The notes: generated from the letters alone by a model not told the origin. A stretch of 64,000 nucleotides of DNA from Vibrio maritimus (GCA_000755425.1 BBMT01000003.1:372001-436000), one strand, 5' to 3'; positions 35,002 through 45,519 are shown, numbered from the stretch's first letter. A program made the numbers and translations.

Positions 35002-35883
35002 ATGACTAAACCTGTAATCGGCTTTATCGGTCTAGGTCTTATGGGCGGTAACATGGTAGAGAACCTACAAAACCGTGGTTACGAAGTTAACGTTATGGAT
35101 CTGAACAAAGATGCCGTTGCAGCTGTTCTAGCTCGTGGTAATGCATCTGAAGCGACTTCTGGTAAAGAGTTGGCAGAGAAAAGCGACATCGTAATGCTAT
35201 GTCTAACAACGTCTGAAGTTGTAGAAAAAGTAGTATACGGCGAAACAGGTATTCTAGCGGGTATGACTGAAGGTAAGACGCTAATCGACTTCGGTACTTC
35301 TATTCCAGCTTCAACTAAGAAAATCGGTGCAGCTCTTGCTGAGAAAGGCGCTGGCATGATCGATGCACCTCTAGGTCGCACTCCAGCTCATGCGAAAGAT
35401 GGTCTTTTAAACATCATGGCAGCAGGCGACATGGAAACGTTCAACAAAGTTAAGCCAGTTCTAGACGAGCAAGGCGAGAACGTATTCCACCTAGGTGCTC
35501 TAGGTTCTGGTCACGTTACTAAGCTTGTGAACAACTTCATGGGTATGACGACTGTTGCAACTATGTCTCAAGCTTTCGCTGTAGCTAAGCTAGCGGGCGT
35601 TGACGGTCAGCAACTGTTTGACATCATGTCAGCTGGTCCATCTAACTCTCCATTTATGCAGTTCTGTAAGTTCTACGCAGTAGACGGTGAAGAAAAACTA
35701 GGTTTCTCTGTTGCTAACGCAAACAAAGATCTTGGCTACTTCCTTGCTCTATGTGAAGAGTTAGGTACTGAGTCTCTAATCGCTCAAGGTACTTCTACAA
35801 GCCTACAAGCAGCGGTTGATGCAGGCCTAGGTCAAAACGACGTTCCAGTGATCTTCGATTACTTCACAAACCTAAAGAAGTAA
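35002..35883 (+). CDS. Beta-hydroxyacid dehydrogenase family, likely DEH reductase of alginate catabolism
   Basis: 293 residues. NAD(P) motif VIGFIGLGLMGGNMVENL, substrate motif MIDAPLGRTPAHAKDGLLNIMAAG, catalytic lysine in GSGHVTKLVNNFMG. Homologous to MmsB and tartronate-semialdehyde reductase, but in marine vibrios this neighbour of alginate lyases (DehR type) reduces 4-deoxy-L-erythro-5-hexoseulose uronate to 2-keto-3-deoxygluconate, the substrate of KdgK encoded at 43.9 kb. Function from context. Highly optimised codons. ATG 35002 chosen for its Shine-Dalgarno. Confidence 0.82.
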   Translation: MTKPVIGFIGLGLMGGNMVENLQNRGYEVNVMDLNKDAVAAVLARGNASEATSGKELAEKSDIVMLCLTTSEVVEKVVYGETGILAGMTEGKTLIDFGTSIPASTKKIGAALAEKGAGMIDAPLGRTPAHAKDGLLNIMAAGDMETFNKVKPVLDEQGENVFHLGALGSGHVTKLVNNFMGMTTVATMSQAFAVAKLAGVDGQQLFDIMSAGPSNSPFMQFCKFYAVDGEEKLGFSVANANKDLGYFLALCEELGTESLIAQGTSTSLQAAVDAGLGQNDVPVIFDYFTNLKK

Positions 35884-35930
35884 TCGTTGTAGCGTAGAGC
35901 GCGCTGTATAGCGCACTAAAAAACGAATGA

Positions 35931-35969
35931 ATAAAGCCCTCGCTGATTATATCAGTGGGGGCTTTATTG
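35931..35969 (+). terminator. Terminator after the DEH reductase gene
   Basis: AATAAAGCCCtCGCTGAT-tat-ATCAGTGgGGGCTTTATT. A first hairpin, GCGCGCTGTATAGCGC, precedes it at about 35900-35915. Confidence 0.8.
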
Positions 35970-36022
35970 TTGGAAACATAGCTAATCCGAACTAATTTTT
36001 TTGAAAGCCAAGCTAGTGTGAG

Positions 36023-36769
36023 TTAGAACTTCCCACCATTAACCCATTCGTTTTTGGGAGGGACAAGCTCCTGATTAATCCACCATTCGACGATTTTTTC
36101 ATTTTCGATACGGAATATATCGAAGCGAGCTATCTCGTTGTGACCTTGATTCAAACGGCTATAGGCGGCGACCATATTTCCTTGGCCAATAATTTTGAAC
36201 ACTTGATCGTAACTACCAACATACTCCACAGCTGAGTCAATATCTAAGCCAGAGTGTATATGTATGTGAGAGACATCTACGTAGTTACGCATTTTCTCTT
36301 GCTGTCCCAATACCATTACATCACATAAAAACTCTCTCACTAACGCTTTGTTGTCTTCAGTCTTATCTAGGTCAACGGATCCAGTAGCTCCGCTTATTTG
36401 ATCTCGTTTCGTATCTGCGTTTTCGACATACGCAGAAATCACATCCCAGTGTTCAATGATCTTGTCATTTTCATCAGTGTCAAACAAATCAGTGGTTACC
36501 CAGTAGGCTTCGCCCTTGTTGATGTTTTGATAGGCTTGGACAAATACATATTGTCCATCGACAATCGACCGAACAATTCGAATGTCACGGTCGTGGCAGC
36601 GTTCAATAAACGGTTCAAAAAACTCAACAAACCCTTCAATGCCATTTTTTACCCCCGTACTATGCTGGGTGTAGCGAGCTCCAGTATATTTGGTTACGGC
36701 CTGGCGGGCATTGCCGTCACGAATTCCTTCCATGTACAAATTGGTTGCATTGTGTAGCTTTTGACTCAT
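36023..36769 (-). CDS. Tandem SnoaL-like (NTF2-fold) protein
   Basis: 248 residues forming two NTF2-like halves: NLYMEGIRDGNARQAVTKYTGARYTQHSTGVKNGIEGFVEFFEPFIER... with FDTDENDKIIEHWDVI, then NKALVREFLCDVMVLGQQEKMRNYVDVSHIHIHSGLDIDSAVEYV... with FRIENEKIVEWWINQELVP. The SnoaL-like 'gkIvEhWD' signatures are present in both. Cytoplasmic; enzymatic role unknown. Lies inside the alginate locus but has no obvious pathway step. Confidence 0.8.
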   Translation of the reverse strand: MSQKLHNATNLYMEGIRDGNARQAVTKYTGARYTQHSTGVKNGIEGFVEFFEPFIERCHDRDIRIVRSIVDGQYVFVQAYQNINKGEAYWVTTDLFDTDENDKIIEHWDVISAYVENADTKRDQISGATGSVDLDKTEDNKALVREFLCDVMVLGQQEKMRNYVDVSHIHIHSGLDIDSAVEYVGSYDQVFKIIGQGNMVAAYSRLNQGHNEIARFDIFRIENEKIVEWWINQELVPPKNEWVNGGKF

Positions 36770-36890
36770 GGTTTAACCTCTGACTCTGTGTTGGTGCTTG
36801 AAAGTAAGCCTAGCTGATTATGAGTTAAAGTGTTTGTAGAGGAGTGCTTTCTATAGTTCATCTCGATCCATGTCATCGAAGCCTCATACG

Positions 36891-36921
36891 AAAAAGCCCG
36901 ATAAATAGTATTCACCGGGCT
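36891..36921 (-). terminator. Terminator after the PL6 lyase gene (minus strand)
   Basis: AGCCCG...CGGGCT stem. Read on the minus strand it is followed by TTTTT, about 20 bases beyond the repaired stop of the PL6 gene. Confidence 0.8.
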
Positions 36922-36940
36922 AGGAGAAGGAGTTGAACTG

Positions 36941-38556
36941 TTATTTTACTTTGACCGCATTAACTAATTGATAGTCAGGGCCAGCAGTTTCTGCGGTGAC
37001 AATGGTAAGATTGCTAGTATCGGCTCCAGTGTTTTCGAAGCTGATAAATCCATCGGTTGAGGAGGATTTAGGCAGTTCGGTGCTGAAATTTCCAATCTGG
37101 GAGGCTTCAGTGACGGTGCCTACGTAAGTTTCGTTACTGTAGCTCGCGTTAATCAGTGGGTGATCCGATACAGCCTCACGCTTACGAAGTCGGGATTTTG
37201 TGAGTTATCGACGACGTTGTTCTCGAAACTAACATTCACGCCGGTAAAGACTGTTTCAACAACATCGTTATTGAACAAGCTTACGCGGTGAGTCTGATTT
37301 CCGTATACAATGCCCCATTCAGTATCAACCAGCGTGTTGTTGTTAATCGTGATGTTTTTTGGCGTCCACTGTTTATTTAATTCTTTACCCTTAACACTTT
37401 GATCCAGAGTTTCGTTGTTTTCTACGTCGATAATACCCGTATTGATAACGATGCCACCACGTAAGTCAGCATTCCCTTCGATAAGACCATCTCGGCCGCG
37501 TGTACCCGCAATGTAATTGTTGCTAATGACATGGTCTTCATCATAGATGCGCATACCCCCAGTCAATCGTTTTTCATTTCCGAGAATAATGTTGCTGTCG
37601 ACCGTGTTTGCTTTTCCGTGACGTAGCGAGATAAGTGAGGCGCTCTCAAAGATAGTGTTGCCAGCAATCAGGTTTTCACCTGATTTTATAGAGATAAGCT
37701 CCCGTTCACCATCCATATTGATCAGCAGGTTATTGACGAACTTCGAATTAGAAGGCCATTGAGAGGACTTGGAATCACCGATACGAATCGCTTCCCAACT
37801 GTTTCCGTTGTATCGAATTGCTTCTTGGATATCGAGTTCGTTGAACACGTTCTTTTGCTGATCCAAGAATATGTTGTTAGCAATCAGATGGTTATCGGGC
37901 TGGTCATCTTTCTGAACACCAATCAGTGTGCCACGTTTTTGTTTGCCTTCGAAGCGGTTGTTGATTACCTTGCCATCTTTGCCCCACAGTGACACCCATA
38001 AGTATTTAGGATATTCAGCGCGGCGTTCATCTGGCTCATACGTGTAGTCATGATTGAAATAATAGAAAGTAGAATTTACTAGGGTGTTATTGTTACCCAT
38101 CATGCGAACACCACCAAATCGCTCCGCAGGGCCACCTTCAGTAAACACAATACCATCTACAGTTATGCCATCGCCTTCTAGGACAAGTTGGACAAGGCCG
38201 GTTAGCCAGGCTTCACCTGCGGTTTCAGATTTGATTGTGACATTGTTAGCAGTGATGGTGACAACGCCAAGATTCGGAAACTTACCAGAGGGAAGGGTAA
38301 TTATCGCTCCGTCTTCGGCGTTTTCAAGTCTCTGCTTAAGCTCCTCAACGGTATGAGACGATTGGTCACTTAATGACGCACCATCGGCAATTGAGTAGCG
38401 CTCGGTAGCGAGTAGCATCTCTCTGGAGAGTTCATTTAAATTGATGCTAGTGCTGATAGGGCTCTGAGTGTCCACCGATGAGTTTGTGTCGGAAGCCGTG
38501 CAACCGACCATAGTCATTGAAGTAGTTATTAGGGCAGCAATAAGTGTTTTCTTCAT
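36941..38556 (-). CDS. Alginate lyase, polysaccharide lyase family 6, lipoprotein, frameshifted C-terminus
   Basis: Lipoprotein signal MKKTLIAALITTSMTMVGC with lipobox cysteine 19. A right-handed beta-helix of PL6 with the catalytic lysine in LISIKSGEN (Lys291) and arginine in ISLRHGK (Arg312). The frame closes at 37153 after ...NPDFVSVRLYRITH. One extra base near 37170 continues it as EAVSDHPLINASYSNETYVGTVTEAS...YQLVNAVKVK to 36941. Eliminative cleavage of alginate at the cell surface or in the periplasm. An ATTTGTAGTATAAT operator-like site lies 106 bases upstream. Confidence 0.9.
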
Positions 38557-38661
38557 ATTAGTCTCAGGTTTTAGTTTTCGAAGTTATCTAGCAAAAAGGA
38601 GGCTTGTTTCAACTGAAGAGAGCTTCAGTGAATCAACTTCATACTATCGTTTGACTATATT

Positions 38662-38675
38662 ATTTGTAGTATAAT
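38662..38675. promoter_or_regulatory. Operator-like inverted repeat upstream of the PL6 gene
   Basis: ATTTGTAGTATAAT, a degenerate match to the ATTGTAnTACAAT motif repeated across the alginate locus. Confidence 0.4.
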
Positions 38676-39096
38676 ATCTCAATATCGTGACGTGAGGCGC
38701 ATTTAGACTCAGAGCACGTTAGTGAAATTTTCCTATAGCAGTTAATGCGTAACTCTATTGCTCAGTAGATTCTTATTTAATCCATGCGGCGTATGGTCTC
38801 GTGGTGCTTTTTTAAATGGGGGAATGTGCTTTCTAACGAGAAGTTAAGGTGCTATTTGTTGACAGTTTGTAGGTCTGTTGACTCTTTTGTAAATGGAAAT
38901 GGTCCATTGTTAGATATAAAATATTACAAATAAAGGTAAATTAGAAAGCATAGTTTGTATTGCGTCACAGAATTGGAAATAGCTGGCTTATTATCTACTG
39001 TCGGAGGGAACCACCAAAATCTCTATATTTTTCAGTAAATAATAGCTAATTTTGATGACTTTGAACTGTACCCATGCTGTCAACTCACATAGGTCT

Positions 39097-39112
39097 GGTG
39101 ATGTAGATCACA
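39097..39112. promoter_or_regulatory. CRP-like site upstream of the KdgM-type porin
   Basis: GGTGA-tgtaga-TCACA, one mismatch from TGTGA-N6-TCACA, 68 bases upstream of the porin start. Confidence 0.55.
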
Positions 39113-39179
39113 GATATTTTGACTCCAAACCCTTAATATTATTGTCATACATTAACACAAGAAATATTAAGGTTTGATT

Positions 39180-39911
39180 ATGAACAACCTGTCTAAAGTA
39201 ACTATCGCAGTTACGACTCTACTTGCGACTACAGCCGTTTCTGCAGCCTCTTTTAACGTACGTCATGAGTATAAGAACGAAACGAAGCAGCACTCTTCTC
39301 GTGTGAAGCTTGCTGATAATATTGGCAATTTTCTTGTCGATATTGAAGCGAAGTTCAAGGGCCAAAACGGCAAGTTTATGGAAGACCTGCAAATCAACGG
39401 TTGGGAACTTGGTTTAAACTACCGTCATGTTTTGAATGATAACTGGACGCTTACCTATGGTATGCCTATCGAAGCGCGCAGTGCAGGTATGACATACAAA
39501 CCACAACTTCGTGCAACTTACCAAGTAGATAGCATTGATGGCCTAAGCTTAAGTGCCCGTTACCGTTACGACATCAAGCATACTAATGGATCTACATCTT
39601 ATGTTGATGATAATGATGATGGCAATTTTGAACCAGTTGTAAACCCAAGCAAAGACGAACGCCGTCACCGTGTTACTGCAAACATCAACTACGCTCTAGA
39701 CGACTGGCGTTTTGGCTTTGAAGGTAACTACTACAAAGCAGAAGGTTACAACCTATACAATAACAAAGACACTAATTATGAACTAAATGCGACAGTCGCG
39801 AAGAGAATGGGTCAGTGGACTCCATCTGTTGAATTTGGCGATGTGAACGTGAGCTCTACTAGCGACAAGCGTGAACTACGTAGTCGTATCGGTTTGACTT
39901 ACAGTTTCTAA
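39180..39911 (+). CDS. KdgM-family oligosaccharide porin
   Basis: 243 residues. Signal peptide MNNLSKVTIAVTTLLATTAVSA, then ASFNVRHEYKNETKQHSSRVKLADNI, the typical first strands of oligogalacturonate-specific KdgM porins. Further strands: NGWELGLNYRHVLNDNWTLTYGM, LRATYQVDSIDGLSLSARYRYD, HRVTANINYALDDWRFGFEGNYYKA. Ends RSRIGLTYSF with terminal Phe. Likely admits alginate oligomers released by PL6. ATG 39180 chosen over in-frame TTG 39174. Confidence 0.87.
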   Translation: MNNLSKVTIAVTTLLATTAVSAASFNVRHEYKNETKQHSSRVKLADNIGNFLVDIEAKFKGQNGKFMEDLQINGWELGLNYRHVLNDNWTLTYGMPIEARSAGMTYKPQLRATYQVDSIDGLSLSARYRYDIKHTNGSTSYVDDNDDGNFEPVVNPSKDERRHRVTANINYALDDWRFGFEGNYYKAEGYNLYNNKDTNYELNATVAKRMGQWTPSVEFGDVNVSSTSDKRELRSRIGLTYSF

Positions 39912-39941
39912 GCGAACCAAAAGGCCTTTCTAAGTCTTCTT

Positions 39942-39968
39942 AAGGCTCTCAGTAATGAGAGCCTTTAT
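39942..39968 (+). terminator. Terminator after the porin gene
   Basis: AAGGCTCTCA-gtaa-TGAGAGCCTT followed by TATT. Confidence 0.85.
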
Positions 39969-40126
39969 TGTTTATGGAGCCATATAGACGCCGTTTTATG
40001 ACCGTTTTCCGTCATCAAATTTGTGGTAGTTCCCAGAGTGATCTCGAATGATACAGCTCACAATAAAGGTGAGATGGCCAAAACTGCGCGGAGTTTATCG
40101 AGTTCTAAAGCAATAGGTATGATACT

Positions 40127-40139
40127 ATTGTATTATTAA
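40127..40139. promoter_or_regulatory. Operator-like site upstream of the GntR regulator
   Basis: ATTGTATTATTAA; the left half matches the locus operator exactly. It lies 39 bases before the GntR start, consistent with autoregulation. Confidence 0.5.
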
Positions 40140-40177
40140 ATAAGTTTCTAAATCTTAATTTTTATCTGGAGCAATAT

Positions 40178-40893
40178 ATGGCTACTTTTTCACTTGTAGA
40201 AGATGCAAGTCGTAAGATTCATGTTCACGTTGCCAGGCAGATTGCTCGACAAATATTGTCTGGAAAGTTGAGTGAAGGTGAAAAACTACCCAACGAGGTG
40301 TCACTGTGTGAGTCATTCGGTGTCAGTCGTACCGCTCTAAGGGAGTCTACAAAGCTACTCTCCGCAAAGGGTTGATTGCGTCACGTCCAAAGATAGGTAC
40401 TGCCGTTTTACCTAGAACAGAGTGGCATTTTCTCGATCCTCAATTACTTCACTGGATTCAAGATCTTGAAGACACAAAGCTGTTTTTGTCTCAATTTCTT
40501 GGATTGCGAAAGGCAATCGAGCCGGAGGCGTGCGCTTTGTGCGCCAAACATGCGACTGCAGAGCAGCGTAAAGCTCTGTCCCTTATCTTCCAGAAGATGA
40601 CATTGGCTGCAGAAGCCAATGACCATCAAGAATGGACGATCAACGACCATATTTTCCACCAAACCATCTTTTTCGCCACCGGGAATCAATTCTATGTGCC
40701 ATTTGGCAATATCCTTGAAACGATATTTAAGCAGTTTCTTGATGAGTCAGCGGAAGGCGGGCGTTTTTGCTTGGATGAGCATAGAGCGATATACGAAGCT
40801 ATTATGTCAGGTCGGGCAGACGATGCCCGAAGCGCGTCACTATACTTGTTGAATGACGAGAACCAAAGGTTAGCGAATGTCGCTAATGGTTAA
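40178..40893 (+). CDS. GntR (FadR-subfamily) transcriptional regulator of the alginate locus, frameshifted
   Basis: About 238 residues after repair. Winged HTH: KIHVHVARQIARQILSGKLSEGEKLPNEVSLCESFGVSRTALRESTKLLSAKGLIASRPKIGT. The FCD effector domain follows: FLGLRKAIEPEACALCAKHATAEQRKALSLIFQKM...INDHIFHQTIFFATGNQFYVPF, with histidines that could bind a metal. The frame breaks at 40370 (GGTTGATTG where GGTTTGATTG is expected). Surrounded by repeated ATTGTAnTACAAT sites, it is the obvious candidate to bind them and sense an alginate catabolite. Confidence 0.85.
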
Positions 40894-40920
40894 CCTATAG
40901 AGATTTGATACAAGAGATTG

Positions 40921-40955
40921 AAAAATAGGCCTCAACAAAGTTGAGGCCTATTTTG
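40921..40955. terminator. Bidirectional terminator between the GntR and PL17 genes
   Basis: AAAATAGGCCTCAAC-aaa-GTTGAGGCCTATTTT, a perfect 15-bp stem with A/T flanks in both directions. Confidence 0.95.
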
Positions 40956-41000
40956 TTGTTATCGTGGGAAGTTGAAAACTTTGATCCTAACGACTACGGA

Positions 41001-43150
41001 TTAAACTTGAGCGAATGAACCTTTCCATGAGAATGATTGACCATCAAATTCAACGCTGTGTTGGCCTTGTTGCTCATCTTCCGAAAGGTTACTGATGGCA
41101 AAGCGATACTTTTTGCCTGTTGTCATGTTGATTTGAATGATTGTGGCAATTTCATTGTCGCCTACAATGTTCACTGACTCTACCAGGCCACGAGCATTAA
41201 CCGATTGCTCAAACTCTTCATTGAAGTAACCGTGAGTCTCTAGAACCGATGCAAACACGTGATCTTTGCCCGTTTGGCGCATGATCATGGCAGGTTCACT
41301 ACGCAGATTGAAATCAGGGTCATTAGCGCCTAAACGAGCAAAGATAACTTCACTGCCTTGGTTGGCGCTTGTCACTAGTGAATAGTAGCTGTTATTAACT
41401 AACCAGCTAACAAGTGAACTGCCTTCAACGCGGCCAGAGCCGATGTTCCATAGATGCTGGTAACCGTCAGACTCACCAAGTGGCTTCAACGTTGTTTCGG
41501 CTTCATAGTCGAATCAGTACGAATGATTTGGCCGGAGTAATGAACAGGAAGATCATACTGATGTTCAGCCTCAGACTGGATTCGGTATACGTCGATAACC
41601 AGTGGTTTTTCGAATTCTGGCAATTCAGCAAGCAGTATGCTGCGCTGCATATCTACGCCGTTATAGTAACCAGAAATACGGCCACTCATACCTTGAAGCT
41701 TGTCGTTTGTGATATCAAAGAAATGCTTCTCACCAAACTTAGACTCTGCAAGAGCAGTGTTGAAGTTATTTTGAGTCTTCTGATCGACAGTGACCGTGTT
41801 GTGAGCGACAGTTTGCTTACAGTAAGACTTGTTTTCTGGGATGTAGCGTCCGCCAAATTTTGGCTCTACGTTCACCCAACGCCCATAGCCGTAATCGTGC
41901 AGCACTTCGTGGCCTCGGTTAAATACACTCAAGTGAAGACCATCGTAGTGACCATGGTCTAGCGCTGAGTGATACTGGTGATCGGAGCCGTGTTGACCAA
42001 ACCAAATCAGTGCCATGGTATCGTCGTCTTGGTTATCACGGTGACGAAGAATGCCTAAACCACCTTTTTCACCTTGAGGACCATCTGTTAGGTACAAGCT
42101 ACCCCAGTTGAATGGTTTGATCTCGTCTGCTGCTTCCACAGCATTCGATAGTGTTAGGCCAGACGAGTGTACCCAAACGCTTTGCTGGTGGTTAGCCATA
42201 GCAAGCAAGGTTTCTGCTTTTTCATAGCGATGGAAGCAAACACTTGTTGCCATAACCACGCCTTCATCGTTGATCGAGATGGTTTTTGAAGAGTCGTTAC
42301 AAGCGGGTAGGGAACCATCTGGGAACGCAGTCTTGAATACAGCGTAAGAGGTGGTCTTGATAACAGAGTCGTTAAATTGGTAGATAGCTAACTCAGGTTG
42401 GCGACGCTCAATCGCTTCTGCAAACAGGTAGATTGGTCGCAATGAAAAACGGTGGTAGTACGGACCTTCCATGTAGTAACCATCTGGCGAGAACAGCTGA
42501 TCCAACTGAGCAAGGAATCCGCCGCTCACTTTGTCGAGTTTCAAACCATACAGTGCTTTGTCGACAGACTCTTGGTCATTGATCGCGTAACCGCAGATAC
42601 CTACAGCAGCAACCGCCCAAAGACCATGGTTATGAACAATGTCAAAGTCGTGGCCGTAGGTTACAACGAAAAGATCAATCATTTGCTTAAACAGATCGTT
42701 TTCGATGAGGGCTTTTTGCTCTTCATTTAGCGTGTGATAAATACAAGAATAAGCACATGATGCGTACAGCATCCACATGTTTTCGTTAAGCGTCTGGTGG
42801 AAGATCTTACCCGGAGGGTTAGTATCCTTACTTGTGTTGCTTTCTAGCGTTGGATATACCTTGGCGTATGCGGTTAGCATTTCAGCAATGTAGTCACGGT
42901 ACTTTTGCTCTTCAGTGATCAAGAACAAGCGACCTGCTAAATCAATATGGATATAGTTCTGTTTGTGACGGTTGTGTTCGTAACCACCACCTTCACCGTG
43001 CCCAGGAACTTCGATACCAACTTCTGTCATATACGCATCTGTCTGCTTGATGTCGCGCGCCAGTGCTTTCCCCATAAGGCTATCCGTGCCTAAAGCTTTA
43101 CGAAGCTCAGCGGCTTCTTCAAAGTTCATTAAAAGAGGTTGATAGCTCAT
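41001..43150 (-). CDS. Oligoalginate lyase, polysaccharide lyase family 17, frameshifted
   Basis: About 716 residues after repair. An alpha/alpha-toroid domain with the catalytic Asn-His pair in DIVHNHGLWAV (Asn174-His175) and the tyrosine region MEGPYYHRFSLRP (Tyr231/232), then a heparinase II/III-like beta domain (LDHGHYDGLHLSVFNRGHEVLHDYGYGRWV, TVAHNTVTVDQKTQ). The frame breaks at about 41512 (one T lost); the second frame ends QSFSWKGSFAQV. No signal peptide, so it is cytoplasmic, releasing monomer from imported oligomers. Starts MSYQPLLMNFEEAAELRKALG. Confidence 0.9.
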
Positions 43151-43273
43151 TATTGTTTCTCCTAGATGGATTGGCGCACAAATCGAGCGCTATGACCAAT
43201 CCTGTTGATTGCTTGGAGCGAAATCGACTGAATGTGCGGTCGAGTCTTACTCACAAATTGGCTGTTGGCTATA

Positions 43274-43286
43274 ATAGTAATACAAT
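43274..43286. promoter_or_regulatory. Operator-like site between the PL17 gene and kdgF
   Basis: ATAGTAATACAAT, which reads ATTGTATTACTAT on the other strand; 124 bases upstream of the PL17 start. Confidence 0.5.
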
Positions 43287-43437
43287 AGCATCTTATTGCC
43301 CAGTTGAAGACCAAAGAATGATGACAGAAATCACGGTTGAGTTTGTAAGTGTTTGTTTAATATTGGTTATAATTGGTTTTGTTACACTGATTGTTGAATT
43401 AATCTCAAGAGAAAAGTCTTGTTTTCTCTAACAGTAT

Positions 43438-43479
43438 GTTGATTTAGATCACAGAATTATAGGTATATTGTATTACAAA
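43438..43479. promoter_or_regulatory. CRP-like site and GntR-type operator upstream of kdgF
   Basis: GTTGA-tttaga-TCACA (43438-43453) followed 13 bases later by ATTGTATTACAAA (43467-43479). The same order and near-identical spacing occur upstream of the symporter at 45.7 kb. Confidence 0.6.
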
Positions 43480-43542
43480 TAATATTTTGGGTTATAGTAC
43501 ATAACAGTTAAACTTAGAGTGCATCTAAAGTGGAGAACCAAT

Positions 43543-43878
43543 ATGAATCCTTTCTTTATCAATAACGAGCACCAATGGGACGATTTGGGCGATGGTATCA
43601 AGCGCAAGATCGTAGCGTACACGGACGACTTAATGGCTGTACACCTATGCTTTGATAAAGGTGCGATTGGTCATCCTCATACTCACGAAATTCACGATCA
43701 AATTGGCTACGTCGTACGTGGTAGTTTTGAAGCGGAAATCGACGGCGAAAAGCAAGTACTTAAAGAAGGCGATGCTTACTTTGCTCGCAAACTAGCGATG
43801 CACGGTGCCGTTGCGTTAGAGCAGGACAGTATTCTTCTAGACATCTTTAACCCTGCTCGCGAAGACTTTTTGAAATAA
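43543..43878 (+). CDS. kdgF: KdgF-type cupin, unsaturated uronate linearisation
   Basis: 111 residues, single cupin. Metal ligands in IGHPHTHEIHDQIGYVVRGSF and RKLAMHGAVAL. KdgF converts the unsaturated 4,5-uronates produced by alginate or pectin lyases to linear ketouronates such as DEH. ATG 43543 chosen (Shine-Dalgarno GTGGAG upstream); the in-frame start at 43519 adds eight residues. First gene of kdgF-kdgK-eda. Confidence 0.92.
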   Translation: MNPFFINNEHQWDDLGDGIKRKIVAYTDDLMAVHLCFDKGAIGHPHTHEIHDQIGYVVRGSFEAEIDGEKQVLKEGDAYFARKLAMHGAVALEQDSILLDIFNPAREDFLK

Positions 43879-43912
43879 TCAATTAAGAAATCACTGTTGC
43901 AAAGGTAACACC

Positions 43913-44845
43913 ATGAAAAATATTAACATTGCAGTCCTTGGCGAGTGTATGGTTGAGCTGCAGAAGAAAAACGGTCAGCTACAGCAAACATTCGGTGGTG
44001 ACACGCTAAATACCGCTTTATACCTATCAAGGCTAACAAGAGCACATGATGTCAATGTCAGTTATGTAACGGCATTAGGTCACGACGAGTTCAGTGGTGA
44101 AATGCTTAGCACTTGGCAAAAAGAGGGGATCGATACCTCTAACGTTCTTCAAATCAAAGACAAAAACCCGGGCATCTATTACATTGAGACAGATGAAACG
44201 GGCGAGCGTTACTTCCACTATTGGAGAAACGAAGCTGCAGCGAAATTCATCTTCGAGCAACCTGAGTCATCGGCTCTAGTTGAAAAGCTACTTGGCTACG
44301 ATGCGCTGTATCTGAGTGGTATCACATTGGCAATTCTTACGACAGTTGGTCGTGAGAAGCTAATTGAGACTCTAAAGCAATTCAAAGAACGCGGTGGTAA
44401 AGTCTTCTTTGATAATAACTACCGTCCTAAGCTTTGGAGCGACGAGCAAGAAGCGATTCATTGGTATGAGCAAGTTCTGTCCAAGACGGATATCGCGATG
44501 CTGACATTTGATGATGAACAAGCGCTATACGGTGACAAAGAGTTAGATGAATGTATCAGCCGTACTTCAGGACTTGGCGTAAAAGAGATCATTATCAAAC
44601 GTGGTGCGGAAGCTTGCTTGGTGGTTGAAGGTGACAAGCGAGAGTTTGTTGCACCAAAGCCAGTGTCGAATGTTGTCGATACTACCGCTGCGGGCGATTC
44701 ATTTAGCGCCGGTTTCCTTGCGAAACGCCTAACAGGCGGTAATGCACAAGAGTCTGCTTTTAGCGGACACTGCATGGCAGGGCAAGTAATTCAGCACAAA
44801 GGTGCGATCATTCCTCTGTCTGAAATGCCAGAACTATCCCTATAA
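43913..44845 (+). CDS. kdgK: 2-keto-3-deoxygluconate kinase (PfkB family)
   Basis: 310 residues. PfkB signatures: N-terminal GGDTLNTALYLSRL and C-terminal VVDTTAAGDSFSAGFLAKRL with the catalytic aspartate. Also GIYYIETDETGERYFHYWR and FFDNNYRPKLW typical of KdgK. Phosphorylates KDG from DEH reductase to KDPG for the aldolase encoded next. 34 bases after kdgF. Confidence 0.95.
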   Translation: MKNINIAVLGECMVELQKKNGQLQQTFGGDTLNTALYLSRLTRAHDVNVSYVTALGHDEFSGEMLSTWQKEGIDTSNVLQIKDKNPGIYYIETDETGERYFHYWRNEAAAKFIFEQPESSALVEKLLGYDALYLSGITLAILTTVGREKLIETLKQFKERGGKVFFDNNYRPKLWSDEQEAIHWYEQVLSKTDIAMLTFDDEQALYGDKELDECISRTSGLGVKEIIIKRGAEACLVVEGDKREFVAPKPVSNVVDTTAAGDSFSAGFLAKRLTGGNAQESAFSGHCMAGQVIQHKGAIIPLSEMPELSL

Positions 44846-44898
44846 ATCCCAAAGGCTCGCATTACTGCGGGCTTTTCTAGAACACGAGTTTGAAAATT

Positions 44899-45519
44899 AT
44901 GACAACGTTAAACGAACAACTAGCAAACCTAAAAGTTATCCCAGTAATCGCTATCAACAAAGTTGAACACGCTATTCCTCTTGGTCGTGCGTTAGTAGAA
45001 AACGGCATGCCATGCGCAGAGATCACGCTACGTACTGAATGTGCAATTGATGCGATCAAAGCGATGCGCGAAGCGTTCCCAGAAATGCTGATCGGTTCTG
45101 GTACGGTACTGACCAATGAGCAGGTTGATGCGTCAATTGAAGCTGGTGTTGATTTTATCGTAAGCCCAGGCTTCAACCTCGCACTGTTCAATATTGTATT
45201 GATAAAGGTGTGGCGATTGTCCCAGGTGTGAACAACCCAAGTCTGGTTGAGCAAGCGATGGAAATGGGTCTTCGTACATTGAAATTCTTCCAGCAGAGCC
45301 TTCGGGTGGTGTTGGCATGCTTAAAGCGTTGTCAGCTGTTTACCCAGTAAACTTTATGCCAACGGGTGGCGTTAGCTTGAACAATGTTGACGACTACCTA
45401 TCAATTTCATCAGTTCTTGCATGTGGCGGTACTTGGATGGTACCAACCAAGCTGATGGATGAAGGTAAATGGGACGAGCTAGGTGCTTGGTGAAAGCGGC
45501 AGTAGAGCACGTGAACTAA
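44899..45519 (+). CDS. eda: KHG/KDPG aldolase, three frameshifts
   Basis: About 207 residues after repair. LKVIPVIAINKVEHAIPLGRALVENGMPCAEITLRTECAIDAI holds the catalytic Glu. GSGTVLTNEQVDASIEAGVDFIVSPGFN follows, then in shifted frames NNPSLVEQAMEMGLRTLKFFPAEPSGGVGMLKAL (Schiff-base lysine in LKFFP) and FMPTGGVSLNNVDDYL...CGGTWMVPTKLM. Single bases are missing near 45186, 45291 and 45490. Splits KDPG into pyruvate and glyceraldehyde-3-phosphate. Last step of the alginate branch encoded here. Confidence 0.92.

Larger units (their letters stand above)
38557..39179. promoter_or_regulatory. Divergent regulatory region between the PL6 and porin genes
   Basis: Contains an ATTTGTAGTATAAT operator-like site (38662-38675), a half site ATATTACAAA (38921-38930) and a CRP-like site (39097-39112). 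No gene recognised. Confidence 0.55.
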
